Assembly (NCBI GenBank): GCA_022496185.1 | Contig: WTXG01000002.1 | Span: forward strand, 310,001 to 374,000 | Source: Multifurca ochricompacta | Lineage: Eukaryota; Basidiomycota; Agaricomycetes; Russulales; Russulaceae | Length of the DNA stretch: 64,000 nucleotides | Reading direction: 5' to 3' | Shown here: in pieces, positions 46,736 through 57,750 of the stretch | Numbering within the stretch: position 1 is the stretch's first letter | Layout: every line of letters starts with the position of its first letter | Notes under the pieces: generated by a model | Database searches by the model: none | The model's input: the letters and a program-made list of their open reading frames with translations, nothing else | Told to the model about the DNA's origin: nothing | Made by a program: the position numbers and the translations under genes

Positions 46736-47102
46736 TCACAGGGTCTTTTTACTTTCCGAGTCTGTGCTCGGTGGTGCACTAGGAGCTACCACACCTGAGT
46801 TTTGTAGTTCGTTGACGAACCTGTGTCAATGTCGTAGATTCATTAGTTAAATATCTATCTGGAATAATTAGACCTGCTCGCCATTTTATGCTTAACCACA
46901 AGGCAAGCTCGATGAGAAGGAGTGCAACTAGATGGACATTTCCCCCAGTAGCAATAACAAGTGAGACTAACGTCAGGGCAAGTAAGGCCAGGACGGCATC
47001 AGTGGCGAGTAGGAAAGTCGGATGTAAAGAGGAGCCAGGTTCAAGAATATTAGAAAGGAAGTCATTGTCCGACGACGAGGATGACTGAACTGGTTCAACC
47101 AT
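46736..47102 (-). CDS. PKR1: V-ATPase assembly factor Pkr1
   Basis: ER membrane protein that helps assemble the Vo sector of the vacuolar proton pump. The ATG at 47102 gives MVEPVQSSSSSDNDFLSNIL, then EPGSSLHPTFLLATDAVLAL, the Pkr1 signature. Two membrane spans follow: LALLALTLVSLVIATGG and VHLVALLLIELALWLSIKW. The second exon supplies FVNELQNSGVVAPSAPPSTD and ends SESKKTL, stop at 46736-46738. To join KW to FVNEL the intron 46821-46881 must begin with GC, not GT. About 100 residues, as in other fungi. It is convergent with PSF3. Confidence 0.9.
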
Positions 47103-47292
47103 ATAGTATCCTGAGGCTGAGGTCTGAGGCCTTGAGGTGACCGTAGGCTGTAGACGGGAGACTGTAGACGGGAGACTGGAGGTAGTGTTGAGTTCGTTTC
47201 GTCTCGGAACAATACGGTCCGAGTGAATACAGAAAACCCCAAAGTGTATTACGAAATAAGAGGGAGGTATAATAAAACATCACAAATACAAA

Positions 47293-49741
47293 TTACACAT
47301 ACACGACCGCAGCAGGACGCAAAGCGTGGTCAGGTCCGGCATCATATGCAGGCGGTGCGTCGCCTAGAACGCTCTCATTTCCGGACACGAGGCGTTCATA
47401 CGCAAGCGTCCGTTCAAGCAGTTCGTTTGGTACCCCCCCAAACGCAGTGGGCAATACTGGGCTCGACTCGACCCCCAATCGGGTTCCCTCTCTTTCGCGC
47501 CGTTCGCGCTCTGCCGCGCACGGGCAGGTAAGGGTAGGTTGCACCAACGTTGTGCCCTCATCGAGTGTCTCAGAGTAACGCGGCAGCGCGGTGTACTCCG
47601 CACGCGCATAGCACTGCCCGCAGTGCCACGTCAGCAAGCAGCAAGCGAAGGATACGGGGCAACAAGGACATGTCAACGTACCGAGAGGATATGCACCGAC
47701 GTACGCACTACAACCTCGAAGAGCTTGCGCTTGCCCGTTCTGGGATCTACGTGTGGGTCATCTCCGCGGGTGAGGCGCATCGTGAGGCGCAGCGCATGAG
47801 TGACATGGATGGAACTATCCTTGCTCCTACTTGTCGAGTGAAGTACCCCACAGTCAGCTGGGAGATGCAAGTTTGCACGAATTGGCCAAGGGCCAGGCCC
47901 TAATAGCTGGGAAACCACTTCTGATCCACTAGTACCTAAGGGTTGGAGGGCGGCGAGTGGCGAACGCTCATATGCAAGCGGGTCGTCTACGCTTAGCGGC
48001 AGCAGCGGCTTTGTCTCATCATCGGGTTGCAGGGACAGGATAGGAATGGCGTTAGTCACGGTACGAGTCATGTTCATGCCACTGACGTAGCTGTCGACAC
48101 GCTCTGAGAAACCAAAACATTCGATGAACAAGTTATCGGGTGCAAAGAAGCTGCCCTACCTTCTAAGTCTATCGCGAGCTTGTATATCTGGATTTTGGCC
48201 AGTGGCATGAATGACATCTTGATGTTGAATGATGACCCGATAGCAAAAACCTTTCCGGATATTTGGAAAAAGTACTGCAACTGATCGTCCCATGACCTCT
48301 CAATCAAAACATCTCCTGTCATATCAACGTCTGCCTCGGCTGGTATAGAGATAACTTGCACCTCGCGAGTGGCAGTGAGTTTTGAAGAGAACACGCCTGG
48401 CCGCCGAACCTTGGCCACAAGCCTCCACGTTACGGAGCCGCCGTCACAGTCTAATGATGCTGGCATGTGTGCCGGAATTTCGAAAGAAATCGGGAACGTA
48501 TACGTTCCTATCTGGCGACTCAATGAAACAGTCATGAGAATTCGGGAGAGCGACGGACCTTTCCTAAACTCCTGCCATCCGTCTCCGACTTCTTTATGCT
48601 CATCTTCTAGTCCGAGAGCTCCCATCCTGCCTAAAGCATAGTGCGGAAAGAAGGAATGACGCTTTGTGCTGTTCTTCTCCCGGCCACGCTCCCTTCCGTT
48701 AGATTGCGGACTCTCGGGATGACCCTCATCATGCACCGGTGACTCCGGATGTGAGCCCCGCCCAAAAATAGAGCCGAGGCTGAGAGGTGCGTGTGAACGG
48801 TGGCTCTTGGTGGGGGGTGTTTCAGATCCCGGAGAAGCAACTGCGTTACGACTCCGGCGGCTTGAGGAACGAGACAAGGTTTGGGTTTCTCCTAGGCTAG
48901 CTGCACGAGAGTGCCCGAGACTTCTATGTGCTTGAATGTCTATTAAAATTAATTCAGCATCGATGACTGGGGTTTCAGATGGTAGTAAGGCCTACGTGCG
49001 GGCGCTGGCGTCTCAACTGGCGGGAATGACGACGAAGGTGAGGTGATAGGTGATCGGACAAAGTGGGACGAAGTAGGTGTATGCGTCATCTCTTCCTCTT
49101 CCGTTGTTGGCGGGAACGAGAGAGGCGATGGTGCTGGAGGACGGTTAAGATGAGCTATTGGATCACGTTGAAATACGAGGTGATCTGCGCTGGAGCGTCT
49201 CCGCACACGCATTCTACCTCTCTGAGAGGTATCATCAGCAACGTGGATGGGAGCAGGAGGCGAGAGAGCCGGTTCGATCTCTGGTGGAGGAGGTGGTGGA
49301 GGTGGAGGTGGAGGTTGATACTGTTCACTCTCATTGGCGTAATGTGAGACGCCGGGGTCTACAGAAAGGGAACGTCGAGTGGAAGGCGAGGACGCAGCAC
49401 GGAAGAATACTTGGGTCGTGCTAAGAACTTTGCGCTCCTCCGAGGTGCCTAGGCCTGATTGTGTTTAAAGAAGAAAAGGTTGAAGAAGTTGCTGAGGGAC
49501 ATACCCTCGGACCAAGAAGCAAACGATATTGCTTGTAACTCTACTTCGATGCTTGAGATCCTGTTGGCTTTAGCAAGATCCAAGGCCAGTAAACCTCTCA
49601 GCATAGAAGGTGGGGATAATTCCCCAAAGATGAGGAAGATTGTGCTCCCGTTACATCAACGGTGCGAAGGATAACAAGAGGTTCAGTGAGGGTAATCACT
49701 AGGGAATTCTTAGAAGGAGTTGGTTGGGTCGGGGTCAACAT
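47293..49741 (-). CDS. ART-type arrestin-related trafficking adaptor (Rod1/Rog3/CreD-like)
   Basis: Adaptor that recruits an Rsp5-type ubiquitin ligase to plasma-membrane transporters for endocytosis. The ATG at 49741 gives MLTPTQPTPSKNSLVITLTE, then PSMLRGLLALDLAKANRISS and ELQAISFASWSEG (arrestin N). A long Ser/Pro/poly-Pro insert follows (about 49400-48640). Then LMTVSLSRQIGTYTFPISFE, GGSVTWRLVAKVRRPGVFSS and REVQVISIPAE. Arrestin C has QLQYFFQISGKVFAIGSSFN and MSFMPLAKIQIYKLAIDLE, then GKRKLFEVVVRTSVHILS. The tail (47676-47293) has a PPAY motif in GDAPPAYDAG, the expected Rsp5 WW-domain ligand, and LPRY. Between DVTGAQ and PSMLRG the frame shifts by one at the C4 of 49622-49625. Otherwise complete. 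Confidence 0.88.
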
Positions 49742-50095
49742 GATTAAGGCTTTTGGCCAATGGGCCTTCTCACCTCTTCACCGCTGATGTCGATAAATAT
49801 TAAAGACAGATTCACACCATTGATTTCTTTTTATAATAAATATTATAAATTATTGGAAAGGAACGAACCGGGCTTCGGAGAGAAGGAGGACATGTAAACC
49901 ATCGGGTGGCTTCGGATCCAATAACCGTCTAACCATTCATCAACATCAACTCGCCTTCCCCCTCTCCTCCCACCAGGATCTCTCCCCGAGGGCCGACCGA
50001 CCAGTGACTAATAATTCATTGGAAAACAAAAACTACGCCAGTTCGGTTGTTATTGAATACTCGAGGTTGTCCATCAATTTGCCTCCATTGCATAA
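49742..50095. other. intergenic region, no gene seen
   Basis: About 350 bp upstream of the arrestin start, AT-rich at 49830-49860. No regulatory element recognised. The last exon of the next minus-strand gene may extend into it. Confidence 0.35.
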
Positions 50096-51084
50096 TCACA
50101 TCGGCTTCATCATCATCCCCCCGTGCTGTTTCTCGTAAACGTAAGAAATGCGTGAATGATTCCATTTGTGGGGGAGTTTCCTCTTCTTCACAATCAGCTC
50201 ATAAAATGAGATTATGTGAGCGCTCGCGAACGCACTAAACTCGAATGTGCCAACCCATTCAAAATAATGATGTATAAGAAACGCCACACGGAAACTTGGT
50301 TCGCTTTGTCCACCTAGATCCACATCTGGTGCTTGTACGGACGGTTGCAAGACTGGAAGACTCAAGGAATCCAGCCTGGAATCCATGAGCACGAGAGATA
50401 CATGGGACCTGCAGAGCGCATCGATACTTAGTTTTGGGGGAGAATCTGAATTGACTGACATACCCAGATACTTGTTCGGACAAAGATCTCAACGTAGAGA
50501 GGGCGTGGGCAACCAGAGATAAGTACGAAGCGAGAGTATGGCTGTCCAAATTCTGTCAAGTCAACAAACACTATGACGATTGTGACCGTAAGCTAAAAAT
50601 AAAAAAATTACAGGCCAGAGTTGTTCCCGTCAAGAAAATACGACGATATTTCGTGAAGTAGGACGAGACAGGGAGATGCGATTTCCAGTGAAGATGGTGC
50701 TATTTCTGGCCGCGAGACCCTGAGCATCGAGAGAGCCAAAGAGGCATGAGCAGGGGTGGGTGGGTAGCTGAACGCAGTTGACTTAGCCTGCGTACGATGG
50801 TTACATCAATCAACTGAGAATACAGACAAAACATCCACCCGGGACAAAGCTTGAGATACGGAGCCGTAGCCCCCACATTCATTAAGCCAGTCGTCGTTCA
50901 GATCCCGTAAAGCAGCAATAAAATTATCGCGGGATGGCGTCAGGAGAACCGCCTTTGTTCCTGGGCGGTTTGCAACATGCGTCAGGCAAAGATGAATAGG
51001 TGCAGAAGCATGATAAGGTCCTTTAAGGACCAGAGTCGAAAATTCAGGCAACACGGGGCTTGGAAGCGGGAACACTGTGGTCAT
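50096..51084 (-). CDS. conserved basidiomycete protein, unknown function
   Basis: Start inferred at the ATG at 51084, MTTVFPLPSPVLPEFSTLVL, followed by CLTHVANRPGTKAVLLTPSR and NFIAALRDLNDDWLNECGG. After an intron comes YPPTPAHASLALSMLRVSR then SLEIASPCLVLLHEISSYF. Further exons give HTLASYLSLVAHALSTLRSL, then DALCRSHVSLVLMDSRLDSL and FRVAFLIHHYFEWVGTF. Alternating hydrophobic strands (AVLLTP, CLVLLHE, VSLVLMDS, VAFLIHHY) suggest an alpha/beta, perhaps RecA-like, fold, but no Walker A is seen. The 3' end at 50096 is the stop of the last open frame and may be wrong. It shares a 77-bp bidirectional promoter with MDM10. I recall similar basidiomycete proteins without an assigned role. Confidence 0.65.
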
Positions 51085-51161
51085 CGTTCCGGTGAACCGA
51101 GGCGGGGCAGTCACCACACGCGTATTGACGCTTTACGGCGACGCGCACAAAACCATATCAT

Positions 51162-52752
51162 ATGCACCCTTTCGCGACTTATGTCTTGCGCAACTATTAC
51201 AAGGCTACTGGGTGGAATGAAGATAATCTGTATGCTAATTTGACTAGATCTTCTAATGGTCAGTTCCAAACCTTGAATCGCGCAAAATTAAAAAGTCATG
51301 TCCCTTCAACAGCTGTACTTGACTTCACCGTTCCTCGTGGGCTGCATCTCTCTATTTCAAAGTCCCCGAATGCACTGTTCCAGACGACGTATTCAATGAA
51401 TGCTCTTCCTTCGCTAAATGGGTCTGTTGGTTATATCTTCACTTCTTGCGATCTCGACATCAAGAGCTCGAAGAACGTCCGTTTCAAGGACATGGTCGAT
51501 CGTTTCAAAGTCTACGATCAACCCCGGAGGCCTGTTGCCAAAGACGAAGAATTTTTGCGGGAGAACGGGTTGATAGTCGTGGTAAGTGAGTGATCACGTA
51601 TTTGAGCGACTTCAGAATGGAGGACTGAGGATTGATTATCTCTAGATTACCTCCTTTACGGCCGTCTCTACGTTCCCACTGGTCGCCTTGACGCTTTGTA
51701 CTCTACAAGGCTATCATCTACTCTACAGGCTCTCGTTGCTGCCATCTCGGATCCTCGGGCTGACCTCAGACAATCACAATCGGCTCGCACAGCGTCGTCC
51801 CCGAGCAATATCATGCTCAGCTTACAACACGACACAGGTCGTTGGTGCACCGAATACACGTATAGCGCCGAGGACAGCATGGTAGGTATCCGAATGCTTC
51901 ACAATTTGGTAAGCTCGTCGCGCCATCGGGGAGCGTCGAAGACTCCGAACGTTCATTGACGTCGCGCGGCGGGATGAAGTTGAAGAGAATAGATGAAGAA
52001 GACGCAATGGAAGGAGGTTTGAAAGGCAGGATCTCTGCCGGCGCCGAAATATATTTCAGTGCCAAAGAGAAGAGTGCAGGAGGTCGTGCTTGTTATTTAT
52101 CGATGTTCCCCTCGTGCGCGAAAATGCTGACATACGTCCGGCAGTTTCAACGGGTATCCGGTTCACCACTCTGCCAGATGCAACACCACCATCGTTCCAG
52201 CCCTCGCAAGAATCTGTCACACTTTCGTCGGCATCTTGTCCCCCTCTCGTCTCCCAGCCGCCGACCGCTATCACAGCTCTCTTTAACCCCATGATGGGAC
52301 ACATATCAGGGGCCTACACCGCGCAGGTCTCCAGGGACCTCTCACTTAGCTCGCGATTCGACTTCAATGTCTATAGTTACGAAAGTGAATGGACAATGGG
52401 GGCCGAGTGGTGGCTTCGTAGATCACCGTCCAAGCTCGCTTCCGATGGCTTACCTGACGACACGTCCGTTATATCCTCGTCTTCTCCAGAGAGCTTAACA
52501 TCGTTCGGCCAGAACGGTGTCACGGGTGTTGTTAAAGCTCGGGCCTCAACGTCCAATGTGGGTTACTTTATCAAACCCGTGATTATAACGAGAGTCTTAC
52601 TTGATCTTTGTCCGGCATAGGACATTGCACTATTATGGGAGGGCCGCTTGAAAAATGTTCTGGTCGGGCTAGGCGTCGCGTCCAATCTCTCCAGTGGCGC
52701 AAAACCCATCAAGTCGTTTGGCCTCGAACTCTCTTACTTTAGTTCGGATTAG
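51162..52752 (+). CDS. MDM10: ERMES/SAM outer-membrane beta-barrel Mdm10
   Basis: Mitochondrial outer-membrane beta-barrel of the ER-mitochondria tether ERMES and of the SAM sorting complex. The ATG at 51162 gives [20 protein letters not shown], the Mdm10 hallmark. Across introns: [40 protein letters not shown], then [20 protein letters not shown] and [20 protein letters not shown]. Next [19 protein letters not shown] and GIRFTTLPD, then [20 protein letters not shown]. The last exon gives [20 protein letters not shown] and [12 protein letters not shown], the C-terminal strand serving as beta-signal. Stop at 52750-52752. Six or seven introns. Length about 450 residues, usual for the family. 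Confidence 0.93.
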
Positions 52753-53056
52753 TGTAGTGGATAGATACGTAACATGGGCCGGTGTTTCGTTCAGTGCCTC
52801 TCATTATTTGTTTCGGATGGGAAATGGGAAATAGGAAAGCTGTGGTTGGAGATACGAGATACAGAGTCGCAGTACAATTGGTTCAGTACCCAAGCAATGC
52901 CGAGCCGAATTGCACAAAATAGCAACAGGGTATCAGACTGAAATCCGAAATTGAAAAAAGAAAAAAAGCAAAAAAAAGACAAGACCATTTGACGGTGTTC
53001 AAGATAAAAGTCAACAGAATAAATAAATCGAGGTGAGATATGAGCATGAATGCTCA
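52753..53056. other. convergent 3' region MDM10/RGG protein, no gene seen
   Basis: About 300 bp between stops. An A-rich tract with G interruptions lies at 52953-52980. No gene recognised. Confidence 0.4.
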
Positions 53057-54803
53057 TCATTCTGAAGTTGCTGCCAAGTTCGTCGTGGTCACTTCCGTCT
53101 TGGGAAGGGCGGTCCCCAGAGTCTTGGCGAGCCTCGACATGGCGTCCGTCGTGATGATCGGACGGCTGTGCTGCCGCCGGTGGAATGCAGCCGACGGAGG
53201 AGTGGACTGTGTGCGTGCGTGGTTTATCCCTTTCGCGACAGCAGCCCCCACTGACGTCGATGAGCCTGAGTGAAAATTGTGCTTGGTACCGGCGGCGGAG
53301 AACGGCGGAGGGCGCCCGAGCGTACGCGAGCGGCCGTGCGTGGCATTGCGCAACGGGGGCACAGAGCGCGGTTCTTCGGGTAAACCAGACTCGGACGAGC
53401 TTGATTTCAGCGCGTGCATGGACGCAGCCAAACCGCGTTGACTGGCATCAGGATCGAATTCTGGGTCGTGTTCCTCGGGCGGCGGCTGGCATCCCACGCG
53501 GGGTGGGGCATGAATAGAGTCGGCCAAGCTTCTCCCCGACTGGACGGGAGGTGTACCGGAGGATGTGGGCGCGGGACGCTCAGAGAGACCATCACAAGGT
53601 GGGATGGGGTGTCCTTGGAAGCTCCTGTGTTTGGATCTGTGAGGGCAGGAGCGATATCTGGCTGAGGTGATGATTCAGGCAACGGTGGAGAATGGCCTTC
53701 GAGCCCGTCGACTTCAGCAGCCGACGAGAGTGCCCCGGTGAGACCTGTGTCATTGCCTCCGTCGATTCCGTTCATGTCTGGGACAGGTGCCGTGTTTGCA
53801 ACATTGGGCGACAGTGAACTAGAGCCGACCGAGGGCGAGGGCTAGCCTTGTCAAAGTTCTGAGGGAGCTGTTTCAGCGAGTCGTCGAGAATGGGAGACAT
53901 AAGCTGCAGTCGTGCCTTGTCAAGGCTTTCGGTAGTGCAAGGATTTGCGTCAGCAGACGTGCCAGAACTATGAGGAACGCCCCAGTCGTCAAGATCCGGG
54001 AGGCTGTCATCTTCATCGCCCGCCCAGTCAATATGACTACCGGGTGTGGACGGCCGATGATCCATCGCCAAAGCGCGGACGTGATCTACCAGTGAGTCTA
54101 TGTTCGTCTTTGCTGAGAAGGACGATACCGTGGCGCCGGCGGAGAGGTGCGGGGGGGGATCCTTTGACGCCAAATCCTTAGGGTGACTGTGGTGAGGCGA
54201 CGATGGCCCTGATGGCGACTTGTGCGGGTTCATCGCAGACGCCAGTGCTTCTATTGTCAAATTCTCAGATGATAGTGTAGCTCCAGGGGACTTGTTATGT
54301 GACCTTCGGCTACGTGTAGATGGTCTAGAGGAGCTGGTGGACGCAGAGTGCGGCGCCGAGCCAAACGAATTGACGTTTGGGGTCGCGGGTTCTATCGTCA
54401 AGGAAGGAACCTTGTTTGCAGCGTGTTGCGAGGCACGACGGGGGCCAGCCTTGAATTTGGCAGGGAGGGCTAACCCGGGGGCCGACTGGGGAAGTGAAGA
54501 GGAGGTGTTCTTGCACAAAGAGGAAGGATGTGCAGGAGGAGGTACGGCAGATGTCTGCGCTGACCTGGCTAAAGCTGGGATGGTAGTTGACGCATTTATG
54601 TTGTCGTTGTGTTCAGTTGGAGAGGAGCCATGAGCCTTGGCGCCTCCACGTCGTCCCCCTCGCCCACCTCTGCCGCGGTCACCACGACCTGCACCACCGC
54701 GGCTCCTACTCACCCCGCGGGAAGTAGAGGCACGTTCTCCGTTATGCCCCCAGTCGAGTCGAGACGGGGTAAGGGCAGAAGGGGCCGGAAAGAGAGAGGC
54801 CAT
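53057..54803 (-). CDS. disordered protein with N-terminal RGG motif, unknown function
   Basis: The ATG at 54803 gives MASLFPAPSALTPSRLDWGH, then an RGG-rich stretch (GRGDRGRGGRGGRRGG, about 54700-54650) like those of RNA-binding proteins. A long Ser/Pro/Ala-rich part follows with short conserved-looking islands: SLVDHVRALAMDH, WAGDEDDSLPDLDDWGV, LMSPILDDSLKQLPQNFDKA. The C-terminus has RPIITTDAMSRLAKTLGTAL and ends at 53057. Two one-base frame changes occur, at 53833-53841 and at the G4 of 53606-53609; each is repaired by one extra C on the coding strand. The gene is thus intact only if those are consensus errors. No folded domain recognised; a role in RNA or translation is a guess from the RGG and DDWG motifs. 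Confidence 0.65.
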
Positions 54804-55103
54804 AGAGATTTGTGCTGCATTGAGCGCTTTTTTAAAACTCTATAGAAATAAAGAGAGAGAGATAGACGGACCAGATATCCGCGATAAATACAAAGGTTAG
54901 TAGATGTTAGATGTTATTAGATAGATAAATGTTCTGTGGATAGAGATGGATGAAGTCCGGGTTAAGAGTGAACCTGAGCCCTGAGCCAGTGAGCGAAAGG
55001 GCCAAGCGCCAAAGCTGAGTGAGGAAGGAAATGGAAAGCTCTAAAGGGGTAAGGCTCCTTTCACTATTACAGCCATCGCCATCAACAACTAGAAAGAACG
55101 AGA
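54804..55103. other. short bidirectional intergenic region
   Basis: 300 bp between the divergent starts of the RGG protein gene and SmG. A GAGAGAGAGATAGA tract lies near 54853-54866 and a TTAGATGTTAGATGTTATTAGATAGAT repeat near 54898-54926. No other feature recognised. Confidence 0.4.
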
Positions 55104-55468
55104 ATGTCTAAAGCATCACAGCCAGAACTAAAAAGGTTTCGCTAACTTTTCAAACCAACATCGACTAAATGATGGATGACTTATTCTATGTTTTATTCAG
55201 TTCATGGACAAGAAACTGTTCGTTCATCTCCAAGGCGGCCGCAAGGTCAGCGGAACGCTACGCGGTTACGACCTTTTCCTCAATCTAGTTATCGATGATG
55301 CCCAAGAAGAAACTACTCCGGCACAAAGACATCCAATTGGTACTGTCGTACGTGGCCCAGCATAGCACAGCACTCACGGCCACGGCCACTGATAGATAAG
55401 GCCAAGAACAGGTCATCCGAGGTAACAGTGTGACTTCGATGGAGATATTGGAAGCAATGCTATCATAA
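55104..55468 (+). CDS. SNRPG: small nuclear ribonucleoprotein SmG
   Basis: One of seven Sm ring proteins that bind U snRNAs in the spliceosome. Exon 1 from the ATG at 55104 reads MSKASQPELKR. Exon 2 reads FMDKKLFVHLQGGRKVSGTL, RGYDLFLNLVIDDAQEETTP and AQRHPIGTV (Sm1 motif with GG and the FLNLV core). Exon 3 has VIRGNSVTSMEILEAMLS, the Sm2 motif VIRGNS; stop at 55466-55468. About 80 residues, typical. The joint of exons 1 and 2 is off by one base: the exon ends in AAAAG before GTTTCG, and one extra G (55135-55136) would restore R-F-M. The second intron is clean. Too split to show a long open frame. Confidence 0.88.
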
Positions 55469-57750
55469 CATAACTAAAAATTTTGGCCAAAGCTATATCA
55501 TGTATTGATGTGATGAATGTTAATGTTAATTATCGGCTGTCATCATCGCCGCCAACAACAACAACAACACTCTTCAGTCAAGTCAAGTCAAGTCAAAGTC
55601 AAGGAGTGAGCGTGGCAGTGCACACAACACACACAAATAAATAATAATAATATAATATTCATTTATCCATTATTTCAATTTAATCATTCAAAAAAATAAA
55701 GTAAGGTTAGGGTTAGAACGACCTTGAAACCAAAAAAAAAAGGCCCGCTCAGCCCGAGGGCCGAAGCGGGACCGGAAAATATTGAGACGGTGCATGAACC
55801 GAAGCCCATACAAACCACGAGTTCCCCCTGAGGACAGGGTCGCCGTGCTATGGGAGGCCCTCATGGCCCATAAACCCAGGTATGTGAAGGGGTCTATGCC
55901 ATCAAGGTAAGTATGAGGATTCTCATTCCTGAGTAAACCCTTTTTAAAGAAACAGGCAATCGCGCACGGACCACTTCATTTAGGGCCGGCAGATTCACAT
56001 TTCTATCACACATACAATATGATATAGTGCATGCCACGGGTACGGGTATGGTACGGGTATACAATTCCCAACGCGCCGGAAACCGTGGCGGGTTGGCGGG
56101 TATAGGTGCCCATTATGGGCCATCCTGGGTCATTGACAAGATCAGTAGAAGAAATTCCTAGATAAAACACATCTGCGGCCCCAAGAAGACAAGATGTGGT
56201 CTAGTGTATGCTACAGGTGTCTTTAAATATGTTCTAGTGTTATCCTACAAAAATATCAAAGCAGATCAACAGTGTGATGCAAAATAAAAGTGTTATTAAT
56301 GATCCACTTTCTTGATAATCCTAATGCATCTGTTTTATTAACGCGCGATCATTTCTGGCAGTCTGGCACTATCTTAAATACACTCTAGACTAATATAGAC
56401 TATTCTATAATCTAATTATCAGATTATTTTGCTGAAACAAGGCCCGCGTGTATCTACAAGCTGCATAGGGCAGCGACTACTTGGACCAGCATATTTGGTC
56501 TGGCAGCCTTCGCGCGTAGCCCGCATGGTATACTTGAGGAGCCTCCCACCACGGACGACCTTGCGATCCTCATACAAAGCCTTATGGGTCCACCACCACC
56601 ATCTCATACCTAACATACACCCTCCCCTAGTCCTTTACCGACGAACCCAATGATTTTAGACACAGCGTCACATGTGCTCTGGGCTAGATAAGGCATGGTC
56701 TCTCGCTCATGAACTTGGTTGTGTATATTGATTGTTTAAGGACTGACGTCTGCCGGAGGATGGACGTTTTCTTGCTTCATTTCCGTTTGCCACTCTCGAG
56801 AACATCACAATGTATCTACTTCAATCTATTGAATCCACAGCACCTTCGCATTTAATGGATAGTTATGCATCTCACTCAGTGTCGACTTCGCAGTTTAATT
56901 TCCACGGCTACCCAAGCCCACCTTCCTGCCCCCTGACCACAAACACCTTCATTTATTTGGGGACCTTACTTTGTAATGCCTCACAACCTGTGAAATTTTC
57001 CACGCTGGTTCCACTATTCACAGGTAATGCAAGCCACATGCTATCTAGAACTGAATTCCACTTTCTTGCAACTTGACTTACATCCTAGGCTGAGGATAGA
57101 ATTGACTTTCTAAGTCTGAGTGACGCGGGACGGGACGAATGGATCATGCGAGTTCACCTTGCCCCTTTGTCTTCTTATTCTTCCTCTCTCCCTTGCGCTT
57201 AGCACTCCTCGCAATGACCCTTCGTCACCATGGTTTTTCTTGATAATCCCACGTCCACCATAAAAGGTACGGACTATTTAACCTACCTCATCGCAACGCG
57301 CCATCCCTACCACCTTAAAGACCTTGTAGGGGTACCAGGTCGGTTTTCACGCAGGACGTGCCATCACCTACTGGGGTTGCTGTTCCTGCCTTCCATGTCC
57401 TTTATCTGTCAAGCTACTATTAGAGCATCAGAACATTTTGTAATCCAATAATATATCATACCAAGCACTCGAAGTGCTGTAATCAGCAAAATGCATGCCG
57501 CATTGGTTGTGCACCCTCTCAACAAGCCCATCAGCTCTTCCCATCATCTAGAATATTTCTTGAGAAACGGGGGTTCCCAGGCCACGAGGCCTCATTAAAG
57601 AAGCCGTGACATATTAGAAGGGTCCTTGCCTCGAGTGTGCCTATAAGACCGCCTTTTCCTTGATGCAAATGAAGCCTACCTACCGTACGGGCACCAGGCA
57701 GGTCGGCATATATCTTCAATACCTGTCCTTTCAACTTTTTTTCTTGAATC
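55469..57750. other. gene-poor region, AT-rich with short repeats
   Basis: About 2.3 kb without a recognisable gene. Seen: ACAACAACAACAAC at about 55555-55567; CAAGTCAAGTCAAGTCAA at 55578-55595; AATAATAATATAATATT near 55641-55662; two TTAGGG-like units at 55705-55716; a 6-bp-stem inverted repeat CCCGCT...AGCGGG at 55744-55770; GGTACGGGTATGGTACGGGTAT near 56038-56060. Open frames of 60-90 codons lack family motifs. This could be decayed mobile DNA, but no terminal repeats or transposase remains were recognised. Confidence 0.45.

Noticed and set aside
55705..55716. TTAGGG-like telomeric repeat
   Set aside because: Only two units, flanked by ordinary genes on both sides; easily chance, and not a telomere.
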